From the NCBI GenBank assembly GCA_964020975.1, contig OZ026630.1, positions 21,759,588 to 21,823,587 on the forward strand: 64,000 nt of DNA, written 5' to 3'. Made by a program: the position numbers and the translations under genes. Positions 27,781-41,000 of this stretch are shown here, piece by piece (position 1 is the first letter of the stretch; each line of letters opens with the position of its first letter). The stretch is from Hermodice carunculata. Taxonomy: Eukaryota; Annelida; Polychaeta; Eunicida; Amphinomidae. The notes beneath the pieces were generated by a model. The model searched no databases and was not told the DNA's origin. It worked only from the letters and a program-made list of their open reading frames with translations.

Positions 27781-28974
27781 CTGCAACCAAGCAAAAAGGT
27801 TTGTGTTCATTAGCATGGACAATAGCCACAGTTCTCTGGCGGACTTCATAAACCATGTCATTGCTGTTACAATCCATTAAGCAAAGGCAGCTCAAAGTAT
27901 TAATACCAACCTGCAGACTGTGTATACATTCATGTAGCTCGTTAAACCTTGGTCCAGAATCACCACAGATGTATTTTTTTTTCTCCTGTATCAAACTTTC
28001 CCAAGGTAAGGTCAACAGAAAAGTTCCGATAAAATTGGGTACCACCCAACTGATGACACAAATTTTAGCAGGTGGTAAGATTTGATTGGCTGTTCACTGA
28101 TTAACCCTGTAGCAGGCATGTGAAAGCAATGGGGTCAGTGAGTGCTTGAATCATAGCTTTTACGCATTCTACTTTTCAGCATCTTGCAGAAAATTCTCAA
28201 GAGAAACCAACTGCCATTTCCACCAACAATGAAATGTTCTTCCAAGTCTTCCAGGTTCACTCTCCAACCGAATGCATACAGAATCACTTCATATTTTACA
28301 GCTCATACTTTAATACATAAGTACAGATATGTGTATTTACTTTAATGTACAAGTATCAATACAGATGTATACCATTTCAAACTTTTCCCCACAATTGGAA
28401 AAGATAACAAAAAAAGGCAAGGCCAGTGGCATACAAAACTTGGATGAGTGAATTAACCCTTTCCCCCTTGAATTAAGACTGAGTCAACAGCTTTCCTTGG
28501 CATAGGTTGGGCACTAAGTGCCCAACCCATGCCAAGGAAAGCTGTTGACCTGGCACATGTAATCTTGATAAGTCTCATGTACATTTCTCAGTCAAATTGT
28601 TTTTTCATAACTGTTGAAAACACTGAAGCAAAGGACATTTGACCACCAGCCTGTTTTGGCCAGTTTAAGGGGGAAAGGTTAAGAACTCTGACTGATATCA
28701 TTCATAACTGAGCTTGTCAGGGAGTAGTGAAACACTGTCAAAAGGCAATGTCTTTATTTGGTGAGAGGGCATGTTGCCAAGGGATGTCGGACAATGTAAC
28801 ATTAAAAATAATGCCTGTTGATTTGAGCTGATGTACCGGCCCAACCGTCAGAAAGACATGTTACTTGTTGACATGAAAATTTGTCATGTCGCATCAAAAT
28901 AGATCTCACATACACTGCACAGGTTACAGGTGTGAGCTTGTTAACTAAGTGTCACAAAAAATAAAAATAATAAT

Positions 28975-29012
<38 letters not shown>

Positions 29013-32000
29013 AAAAGTCACTGCTGATTTAACACTGTGATTATATACATTCTAGATTGCAAAGGTTTTGCTCATGTGAACCAGGAGACGCATTACATAA
29101 TTTCCTATTAGCAATGCAAAAATATAGAAGCAAGCAGACTGAAAGTGCAGATAGTGTCACTAACCAGTTTCCTGTCCATCTTTGCCTTGATATCCCTGGC
29201 TAATGAGAAGAATGCCTCCTCCACATTGATGCTGGCTTTGGCACTGGTTTCCATGAACTTGATTCCATGTTCTATTGCTAACTGCAAAGTTAATCACAGT
29301 TTTCAATATGAATTCATCACTAGGTTACAGTGGTCTCTCTCTTGCAAGGCCTATCTCACTGGAGGCCATCCCCTCTAGAGAGGTCACTCCTCCAGACAGC
29401 AAGTATAGCATTTCATTACATTTCCCCCCTGAAGAAATACCAGCCCCCATTATAAGGCCATATTTCCAATGCACTTGGGGCAGCCTCATAAAAGGGGACC
29501 ACCAATTCAACAACAGCATGTTTAATTACGCACAAGAGTGGAAGTTTCACTGTTTTTAAAAAGTAAGTATAAACTTCATAATTTTAAATTTAAATAATTT
29601 CAATACCAGGAAAAAAGTAAAAGATCTGGCAAGGTTCAACACTTTTGTAATTCTTTACTGTCCAGTGACTTGACATTCAGCAGGATTTATAGGATTGGTG
29701 CTCCTTTTTCACAATTACAGTAGTCCCTTGTAACTGACCTTGACAGATGCTTCAAGTTTTTGAACTGCAATTCACAGAATGAAACAAGCAATGGCAAACC
29801 AAATACATTCACCCCTAAATTAAAACATAATCAAATTGCTAGATCCATGCCATTCACTTAGTTTCATAATCTGAGTGACAGTTTTGGAGATGAAGACGAA
29901 AAAGGAAAAAACCATTATAAATTTCAAAAAAAAACAAAAAACAAAAAAAACATTCAGGACCACTTATTCAACAAATTATGGTCTGGGAGCCCCAGAAGTA
30001 TCCCCATGCAATTTCCAAGCAATTGGCCATGCAGTTTCTCAGAAGATTATTATTCAGATTTGGCCAAAAAATGAACACATAGTTTCACTCAAAAATCCAA
30101 AGAAATCACTGGAGTCTGACCATTTGAACAAACTTGACCCACTGAAGGTACATTCCCACCAAGTTTGAAGTAAATATATGCCCAGTGGTTTTTGAGAAGT
30201 TGAAAATTTGAATTGTGGACAACAGACGGATGGATGACAGATGCCTAACCCTAACATAAGCTCAGATGACTGACATGATAATGACAATTTTAAGCCAGTT
30301 AGTTATGTCATCAGTTGCTGACAATACAAAAATATGTATGTATCAAAGTGTTACTTTGCATAAATCATAGGAGTGGAGTTTCATAATATTTAGAAATTTA
30401 ATGTCCTGTTTTGGAAAGCAAGGATTTTCTATGTTGATGCACATGACCTTGAAAAAAAGAGAAAGGTCACTGTGGAAGAATTGATCTGAAGTCCTCAAAA
30501 GCTGCTTTGGCCATGCAGGTTTAATGGCTACATCTTCAAAAGACATAGGAGTTACACAGATTCTCTACATTAACACTTGTAATATTGAAAAACTCAAGAT
30601 CGCCAGGTTGCAACCTGACCCAAGGTCCTCATTAGATGCTTCAACAGTGCACCACTATCTGTCCAGTACAACTGTGGTGTCCTTCTTAAATTCGTTCTAC
30701 TTGATGCAGTGCTCCAACACCGCTGTCGTCTTGGTGGAGCACTGCTGAAAGCTTTGTCTTGTTCCGTCTGTCCTGTGTTATTGTATTTTCTTTGCAAGAG
30801 GGGTTAATATAGGGCCTGGCCCTTCTCCCCAATTGTATTCTTTTTGAATAAAATATGTTTAAACCAACAGTGAATCTTGGACCTGGTATCTTGATTTGGC
30901 AAGTAGTTATGCCATTTACAATACAAATGCATGCACAGACGATACAACAATACTCCTTCTATTCAGCTTAGTCAACAGAGTAAAAACTTGTAAACAGTGC
31001 ACACTGACCTGTTCCCCTCTGTCTTTGGACACCTGCCTTCTGTCATTCATGTCACATTTGTTTCCTAGCACCATCTTCTCTACATCTTGTGACGCATGCT
31101 GAAAGAACACCCACAATGAATCTATATACAAGTGTAACTTTGATACACAAACAAGCTGTCACTTCATGTATTTTTGCATGTAACTGTCACTACCATCAAA
31201 TCTGACTGAATAAAAAGGCCCATGCACAGCTTTTTCATGTTTACCTCAATGAGCTTTAGTCCACACAAAATACTGGTACAAACATACTACTTTGGCTATG
31301 CTATTCAATAACACATTATCTACTGACTTATGGCTTACTTTCATCAAGTAGAAATTGTTATCAGCTCACACACAATTGCAGACTATGGTGGCATCTCTTT
31401 TGATAGCAAACACAGAGATAACAATCCAATGCTTTCTGCATGAAAATGTTAACCTCCAAATGATGTAAATCTGCTGTCAAAAGATATGGTTTAACTTTCA
31501 TATTAATATTCTACTGTTCATTCTTCAATAATGTTGACTGTTACAGAATTTTATTTGATATTATCAGGAAGATCAATAAGATAATTTTTCAATATTTTCG
31601 GGATGGCAAAGGAGACAAAATTAAAAGGAAAACACTTATCAATGATTATGAATGTAAGGGTTTCAGAATGCCAGATGTTCAAAGCCTCTTTGAATCCTTA
31701 CAAGTAAAATGGCTTCAAAAACTATTGTGTCCAGAAGAAGGTGCTTGTGAAGAATTGCCAAAGTTTTGTTAAAACTCTTGAGGAAAAGATTTTTAAATTT
31801 TTCAAAACGATAACAAATAATAGCAGCCAAATTTGCAAGAAACAAGGGCTAACATATTTTTTTATAGACATACAGTAAACTCTTGGTTTAATGTTAGATG
31901 TGTCAATGATGTTCAAAGTATGTTTGACATGAGACAAGAAACTATTTGGAGAAATAGATACATCCAATTTAAGTAAAAACCGATCCTCTTCCTTCACTGG

Positions 32001-35000
32001 ATGGAGGGTGGTATCATTTTCATGAATGACTTGCAAAATAGAAAAGGAAAATTAACTAAAATTATGTACAAAATCAATCTGGCTAATTGAAATTAGCATA
32101 TTTGTTGAAGGCTATTCCAAAATGTTTGAGACAAACTTTAAATTCTGTTAAACATCAAAAGACTTCTGTTCATATCAAAGATATACTATGTTATTTTGTC
32201 CTCAAAAGCTACTGTATGACAAGAGACAAAGAAGTTGATGACTATCTGCTGTTCAAAAAACAAATAGAATATTGAGTTCAAAGTAGGAAAAAAATATCAA
32301 AAATAGTATATTATTAATGTCAAAATGTTTATAGAAAACTTGTAACTACATGTATCATGTTGGCAACAGTGCTGGGATCATTTTCATTTTTCGTAAATCG
32401 ATTACCGGAAGTTTTTAAAAGTTTTTATCTTTAGTTGTATCGATTATTTCAAGATGTAATATTTGCAATGCCACAATTCCCATCCAAGTTCTGCAGTCTT
32501 AAGGAAAGGTATAAAGAATTTAACATTTAACAACAGCCTGATGACAACTTTAGCTGTGCCACCACATACACTTAGAGTGTCAATAATTTACACACATAAA
32601 ACTGAAAATGTTTGAATTGGGGGGAAAAAAGGTTAGCATACAATCATGATCATCATTCAGGTTAAAAACATTCATCATCAGCCAGCGTATTCTTCCATAA
32701 AGTTAACTAGGCAATTTTTGCCCTGAATAAATTTATATGAGAAGTATTTGTACTTTTGTCTCTTTATTTTATTTCTAAAGCTTAATGTGCAGGTCTTAAT
32801 CTTAAAAACTGAAATTTGTTCAGAGTAACAGGGCTGAGAGGCAATGTGAAACAGAAACTCAACATATGCACGTCCACAGTGTCATGCCTGTAACTTCAAC
32901 AACCCAGCCAGGGGACCAGCTAATTTACATTACTTTGGCCATTCATGAATGGCAGCTGTACATATACTAGCATTGCCAGTAGGAGATGTATGAAATAAAT
33001 TCCTGTATTTAAGACACTGTCACATATTTCACACATTTTCAATTTTGGGTGGTCAATCATGGGGAAAAAATGCCAAACAACAGTCAACCTTCAATTATGG
33101 ACTGCTCCCTCACAACATTTGCATCACCCCAATGGATCCCCAGACAGGCAAGCTGCATTGGCCCAATTAGGTGACAACATGGCAGCGCACAGAAGATGCC
33201 ATTACCTATGCAACTTAGTGAAAATCAAGTGTGTGATAATATGATTCTAGATCAAAGCTGACAAATTTTGCTGAAACACTTACGAGTAAACAGACAGGCA
33301 CAACAATAGGTACATGTAAGCCTTCATTCAATTGTTTCATGAATTCAAAGCAAGTCATTGATGATGTCACCTACAGCTTTCCTCGATGTGCCTGGGGATG
33401 CCAGCAATACGCCTATCTCTCTTTGTTGTTGGTTTAACCTTGACCAACAAGAATGCTTGTTCGAATTATATATATATATAAAAAAGTTTTGTTTAAATGG
33501 CAGGCAGAATCCAGATTCAAGTAGGTTCAACCGCACAGCTGTGGACTGGGTTGTAAGACATCCAATAAAAATTAAAATCAATTCTAAAATTAGACTATCG
33601 ATTATTGACTTTGCCTTGCTGATCGACTATCTAATCGATGATTTGTATTATTGTCTGAGCACTAGTTGGCAACATGTTACAAATGTGAGACAGATTAAAA
33701 GAAGCAAGTTCTCAGGAAAAAGAAAGAGATGACTGTTACTGTTGTCCGAAATATTGTACTTACCTCTTCAATATTTCGTATCCAATTCCTAATATTTTCA
33801 AAGGACTTTTCATTTGTTATGTCATATACTAACATGATGCCCTGCAATTAATAAAGAGACAAATTTTAATAAACAGCCTGTGTATGCTTCCATCTGCAAC
33901 AACAATTTTACATTGTACAAATGAGGTAGGGGTCAAAAGTATCCATCACTTGCTCATGTCACCTTCAACTCTCATAACAAAATACAATTATATTTTACAA
34001 AATAGGTTTCTGTCTGGCATCATTTGGTTATAAGATATTCACGAGCAGCACTGGTTCACAGAGGCTCCAATTTACAAGCAGGATCAAGCAGGAGAATCTC
34101 CCTCCGATAAAGCTGGTAAGAGGGAGACAACAATGAGCAGAAGGACTGCAATGGGTTCAAGAACGGTCTAGGTGGGGGATGGGTCCATTCCCATCTTGTT
34201 TTTTTTCTTTGTTTTTTTTTGGGGGGGGGGGGGGGCAATATGAGTTGAATTTGGGCCCTCTGGTGCACTTAAATTACTACCTACAAAATGGAGAAACCTT
34301 AATTTGTATTATCGTTCCAAGATGTATTTAAGCAGGCAACTTTAATTTGCATACAGGAGAATTGGATAATTCTTGTTTTTACAGGAAAGTTGGAGCCTCT
34401 GGGTCCAGAGGCTGTTTTTTCAAGATACAACATTTTCTGTTAACAACCACTGGCCAATAAGGACAGTCCAGGTTGTTTATCCCCCAGATGTCTTTACCTG
34501 CAACTTAGCCACAATAAGTACATGTATTAGCAATCTGGGAGCTAAAGAACAGTGGCATGTCGATCATCTTAGAGAACATGCCCTATTGTCTTTGTTCTGT
34601 CTGTAGTGAAGCTAGAGACCACCTTCCTGGAATGACTCAACTGAGGTCTTTCATGAGGTATGAATACCATGAAAAGTACTGCACAAAATCTCTTGGAAGA
34701 AGTGGTCTCTCAAGCCAGGTGGACTCTCATTGGAGCGCTGTCTCATCACAGGTACTGCTGTATTTTGATTCTTCCTAATAATAAAGGAGTACTGATCTAG
34801 TTCCTTGAAAGAAGGGGGGCAGTTTCCTCAAGTCCCTTATTCAAAGGACTAAGTTTCACTTTCACATCTGGGTGTACATAATCATATTTCAAACAAATGT
34901 AACATAGCCTAAAATATCTTGGTACACAGTGGCCCCCCTCTCAAAAGTCCCTCCTATGAGACCACCCCTTTTACAGGGGCCATTTCTTCACACAGGAAGT

Positions 35001-38000
35001 ATGGTATTTTTATTTCACTTCTGCCCTGCTCAAGAGTGGCCACCCGTCATATAAAGCCACATTTGTGTTGCACTAAGGACCTTCTAAGACAGGGACCACT
35101 CATAATGGATGGAATTTTTGGTTTTAATATCATTGACTTAGTTTAAAATCTAAGATATTCAAACATATTTCAAGAGTTCTAAGTTGATACTGACCATGGC
35201 ACCCCTGTAATAAGCTGTCGTAATTGTTCGGAATCTCTCTTGTCCTGCTGTGTCCCTGCAAGCAGACAATATTTACATGTCTAAGTGCAACCTTCAATGC
35301 TAGATTATATTTCCTTGTCACACAGTGTTGCCATTTATAGTTTACTGGTGAACACAAGTGCATATAAACATGTTAACAATTGTATGGACTGTTTAAGGTC
35401 TACAACAGAATGAACACCACCATCACACCCAGCACCTAAAGATGCTTGATCCATGTAACATAAAACATCAGGGCTGATCATGCATGTTTTATGGCACATG
35501 GATCCAGTCTCTTTATGCTCAGCGTATGCTGGTGAAAGATTGTTTCATGTCTGGTGTCACTGGCTGTGAGGTAGTGTCTTAATGTCTGTAGTGTACAGGT
35601 ACTCCTACAAAATTAATGTCTTAAGAAGTAATTATATAATGTTCATACAAACATCCACTGAAAAATATCTGATCAGGTCTCATCAAGCACTCTTACCAAT
35701 TTAAAAAGCACATCACAAAGCACTGGCCATTTTTGCATTTGCATCAAACAGTCCTTCCTTGGCACGAGTACGCTCTAATATATGTAGACTCTGTACATGT
35801 ATGTCTATTGATCATTGACAGCAATGCATCTTGTTTTCTTTCAAATGATATATGTGTAGACCTACATACCACAACGTACATCATCAAAAATCCACCCCAT
35901 GCTTTATGTAACATGAATATATATTTCTTGTGTTTTGAAAGCAAGTCAAACATTGGTATCTCAATAGAGCCACAATAAAATACAAAAGAAAACACCAAGG
36001 AGCTCATAACTGTGGTCTTTCATCATAGTGGCGTGTCACAGGTGGGGCCAATGTACTGGAATAAACTGTTCAAATATTTACTCCAAATCTTCCTGCTCCA
36101 CACATGAAGAAAATCTGAATGTCACTCACCATATTTGTAACTTGATCTTTTTCCCATCTAATTCTATTGTCCTAATTTTGAAATCTATGCCTGTAAAAGA
36201 AAGACAGGAAATGTTACAAGCAAGGATATACAATTTAATATAAAGTTATGTTCTGTAATTTTCAAATAAACAATTTTTGTAGCAGATACCTTCACCTGTG
36301 AGATACATTTTATGATCCTCTGTCCATAAATAAAGTTGCAACAGAATGTACAATCTGGCTGTCTTTTGTGTGTTTGACCATGGTTTCAGATATACCCACT
36401 TTTCAGGACAGTTGACTGTGTTTTGTTCATAATGTGCTGAATAATCCACTTTTTAACACTCAAAATGTACAGATATGTCCTGGACCAACTCAGGTACAAA
36501 AGCAAATTGTTCAAAGTTGTCCTGAAATCAAAATGCCCAACACATACCTGGAATCAGAACAATTCGCACACTGACAAAGCTTCAGCTGCTTTCAACCTTA
36601 TTTTAACTTTTAGAACAGCTTTCATATTGACAATCTCTTAACTAGTTTCACACTTACTGCCATACATTTGACATTCAGAACAGCTGTCATATTGACAAAC
36701 CCTCTATTAATTTCACCCCTTAGTACTGAACATTTTGGTTTCAACCGGTGCTCTTGTACCTCATTCCATACATGTCCCTGTTTTTACAGTATGTTTACCT
36801 GGAGTTAAGTGGGGATTTCACAATCAACAAAGCACTTTCATTCAAGTATCTGCATGCACATGCCTACGTCTAATTTAACAACAGAAAGACAAAGCAAGTT
36901 TTGATGAAAGTAGATACACTTTATGCCCAAATGCCTGACCAGTTTCATCCATGACTGCACTCATCAGAGGCGAGCGAGTTCTGTTCAACCCCAGGGTAAA
37001 CATGAATGTTTATGTTTACTAGTTACAGGAAGTTGGTCTCTGTTCCTGCTCTCTCATCTGTGGACCTGTATCCAGTTACAGGATGACTGTATTCATCCCA
37101 AGTTTATACACAGAATTGACAAGCATTCGTGAGATTATTTGTGCAATAATAATAGTTAAATCAGTCTTGTACATAGCACCAAGGGCAGAGGAATCAAATA
37201 AAAAAGATTAGGCATCACTGTTTGAAAATGGAACTCCTGCCTTAGCACTGACAGAAAGAATAAACAAACCAGAGAATTTTAAGAATAATTTTAATAATTT
37301 ATGACTTCACAGATAAAAAGTGAATGCAATGAACAGGTGGAATAAATGCCATTTGACATTATGTCCTTTTGCATGATGGAATGAAGAGATGTGGCCATGG
37401 AAGTCTGTGGACAGACCAAGAACACATGGTTTTACCAGTGATTCAGTCACTGTTTATTGTGTCAATCATGCTGACATTGATTGTTACTGGGCCATTAAAA
37501 GATGCTCCTGCAAACATGTTAGACATTAAATTATTGGCATAGGACACTGATGTTACAGTGTTGACCTCTAAAATCACAGTGGATGAAGTGGTTGGTAATG
37601 TTTCGGACATAAGTTTATGAGCACTCTGAGAAGGCAAGATGACCATGTTTTCAGCAGACATCAAAGCAAGATGGGAGTTCCCAATGTAACTTCGGCTGGC
37701 TTGTGATCTGACTGTCATCTAGGATTTAGCAAGATGTTGTACATCATACATTGCTGGTTACCGGAGGCATGAGCATAGTTGTTGATACTGGCAATATTAT
37801 GATGACTGTTCAACTGCACAATAGTGGTTTTGTGCACACACGTGCAGATGATAAAATTAGCAACATTAAACAGTTCCAGTTCAGAGTATGGAAAATGCCA
37901 GCTTCATTTGCCATATAAGGATAAATGACCTCGATCATGTGCCATATAAGCTAAAGCAAAAGCAAAAATACAAGGATTGGATACTGCTTGAACGAAACGA

Positions 38001-41000
38001 TAGATAGATATTGGCTCTGCATTGAGGTCATGCTAGTGCAAACTTACAATAAAAAAAATGCTTTTATGGAAAGCTTCTGTGGTGCAAATATCGGTACCAA
38101 AGCTTGGATGGTACTTGAAATATGAACAAAGAAGCCCCAAAATAGGCATGTTCTGGACCCCGTGACTTTGAAAATAATAAATTCATCAACAAGCCATGTA
38201 TCACATACATGTAAATCAGGTACATGTATAATGCATCTGTCGCATAATTTTCATCATTGTAAATACGTAAAGTAGTGCTGGAGATATGCAGAGTTCCCTA
38301 TACATATTTAAGAGGCAGGTTATTATTAAGTAGCCAGGTTTTTTGTGAATTCTACACCCCTGTGTACCCCAGTACAGCGGTACCTCTTTTGAGAGACCAC
38401 CCCTATGGCAGGTCAAAATGTGGTCTCTCAAAACAGGTGGTCTTTTATTAGGGGTACAACAACATGGAAAAGATAGCACAGTGTTCTGAGAGAGCAGTCT
38501 TAAAAAGATATACGGTCTCTCATTAGAGGGGTCTCTCAAGAGAGGTACCACTGTAGATGATTTTTGGTGGTTATCCCGCATTTTGGTGCTAGTACACAGA
38601 GGTTCTGACAGATTGCTGGCAGTCCTAAGTGGTAGCCAGCTGAAGCCGGCAGTGTATCCAATGTCCACTGCCGAGTACCACTGAAGGCCAATATGACACA
38701 TGCATATTAATTTCCCACCACAAAACACTGGGTTTACGCCTGTCAATCATGGAGTACACATGGGCATATCACTGCCACAGACAGGGCTAGATATCTCTTC
38801 CTCACAAAATTAAAAGGCAATCAAAGATTGCTGGATCCTTGCCCCCCTCGCCTCATTTATAACCTTGATAATCACAGCTCTCATTTTGTAATGACTGTAG
38901 TCAATGGAAATAGGCTATCACTGTGACCCTGATACTTGAGGTAGCGACCAAATTTTATGCATGACACACTCGTGTCCAGAGACACAGGTGTGCAAAGTTT
39001 CATGCTTCTAAGTGAAAAGACAACAGAATTCCAGCCCGGGCATGAAGTGTAATGTAGTTTGACATGAATGTATCACCGTGACCATGATACTTGACCTAGC
39101 CTGGACACCATGTTACAAGATATTTCACTGTGACCCAAATACTTGACTTCCTTCTGGTATATAACACATCCTTATGTGTAGATGCATCTCTGTGTGAAGT
39201 TTCATTAATCTAAGTTAAATATTGAAGGAATAATTACAGCTCGGACACGATTTTTCAGAAATATTTCACTACGACCCAGATACTTGATCTGGTGACCTAC
39301 TTTTAGTACATGACACACCCTTATATGTAGATGCATCTGTGAGTAAAGTTTCATTAATCTAAGTTACATAGTAAAGGAATTATAGCCCGGACACAATTTT
39401 ACAAGAATATGTCACTGTGACACAGACACAACCTAGTGACCTACTTTTCGTACATGACACACCATCATGTCCAGTTACACCTATGAGTAAAGTTTTATTA
39501 ATCAAAATTGAAAGACAAACGTCTTATAGCCTGGACAGAAAATGCAGATGGATGCACAGACACATGGAAAAAGCGATTTCTATATGCCCCTCCTCTGGTG
39601 GTGGTGGGGGGGGGGGGGCGTAATTAGTGTCTTTAGGGAAATTTAAGTGTACAAATACCTAAGTAATATTCATTCAGTGCTTCCTAAATTGGATACACGT
39701 ACAAATTTCCATCTGCTTGTACTAAGTATTCTTTATTTCCAAAACAGTAGCAATATCCTGCTTCCCTACACAAGCAGTGGCCCGTATCTCGCAGGGGAGA
39801 CTATGGTTGCTAAGACAACTGGGTATTGAGTTGAGGCAGGAAATTAATATGCATGTCTCGTATTGAGGCTTTTGCAGCTCCACAGTGGACAGCAGTTGAC
39901 AGTGGCCAGTCCCCACTAACTGCCTTCTACCGCCCAGTTCTACTCTCTGCTGCTGACTCCCTCTGTCTGCTGCATGCTACTGCCTGTAGTTTTTCTGACT
40001 GCTTTGTAGAATATGTAAACTATGAATTCTCCTACAAATACAGCTTTTCTAAAATGTCCAGTCAAGCAATTATTTATTCAAACAGGAATAATATTGCTTG
40101 TTCAAGCCAGTCAACAAAAGCCAGTCTGAGTTAATGTGTGGATTGAAATCATATGTTGTTTGAAAATATTTGATGTTTAGCTGCACTTTATTTTACCAAC
40201 TCCAATCAATGGAGATTCACAGATCATTACCCAGAATATTATTAAATGATGATCCCTTGCCTTACATCACATTTATAGCCTTGCACACTATAATTTGACA
40301 TTTCCTTGGTCATATTTATAACACAGTTCTCTGGTAGCAAGACAGAATGTTTGTATGCTTATAAATCTGTCTTACTTGACCTACTACTTGCTCCCAACTG
40401 TTGAATCAACACTTGAGTCCACCTGGGGCATACAAATACTGCCAACAACCACTCTTTTTCATTACCCCTCCTTCTGCCAGAAACAATATTTCTCAGCATT
40501 TAACAAGAGGCCCATGGGCCAATGTTGACATATTATGATCTGATGTCCATCACCCCAAAATTCAGTTCCCCTTCATTACCCTGAGAAATAAGTCAAGGTC
40601 ATCCATATAATACAACATCAATTTTGCAAATGAACACATTTGTGGAACAGTTGGTATCATTCCCTTATTCTTTATCAACATATTGGATTTAGTGTCCTTT
40701 TCTTAAGTGCTTAATGACCTTGAAAAACAGAACACCATATTACAAAATTTGACCATTATCATAAGGCACATTTGGTGTAAGTTTTGCAGTTCCATCTCAA
40801 TTTTTAAAGTATAATTATGAATTTAATGTTCCTTAAATACATCTGATGTGACATGTAGTTCGACTTAATGACTGATACCAGTGGCACCATCATGACTCCA
40901 CACACCATAGACTTTGTCTGTATAATATTTATTTAATGGTATATTCATACATGTGCACAAGTTCAGACAAAATGACCATAACAAGGAAATCATTTTCAGA

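Noticed and set aside
30590-30870. Stretch ending in AATAAAATATG that looks like a 3' end of a plus-strand transcript or retrotransposon
   Set aside because: A GC-richer block with a terminal AATAAA was noticed, but no protein motif or target duplication supports a call.
33358-33732. 124-aa plus-strand open frame in Rab8 intron 4
   Set aside because: Contains low-complexity Ile-Tyr text from a TATATA tract and no domain; it lies next to Rab8 exon 4 on the opposite strand.
34394-34413. 20-bp palindrome AGCCTCTGG-GT-CCAGAGGCT
   Set aside because: Short isolated inverted repeat; expected by chance in 64 kb with this many repeats.
38216-38746. 176-aa minus-strand open frame
   Set aside because: It runs through the MITE at 38375-38553 and contains its inverted repeats in translation.
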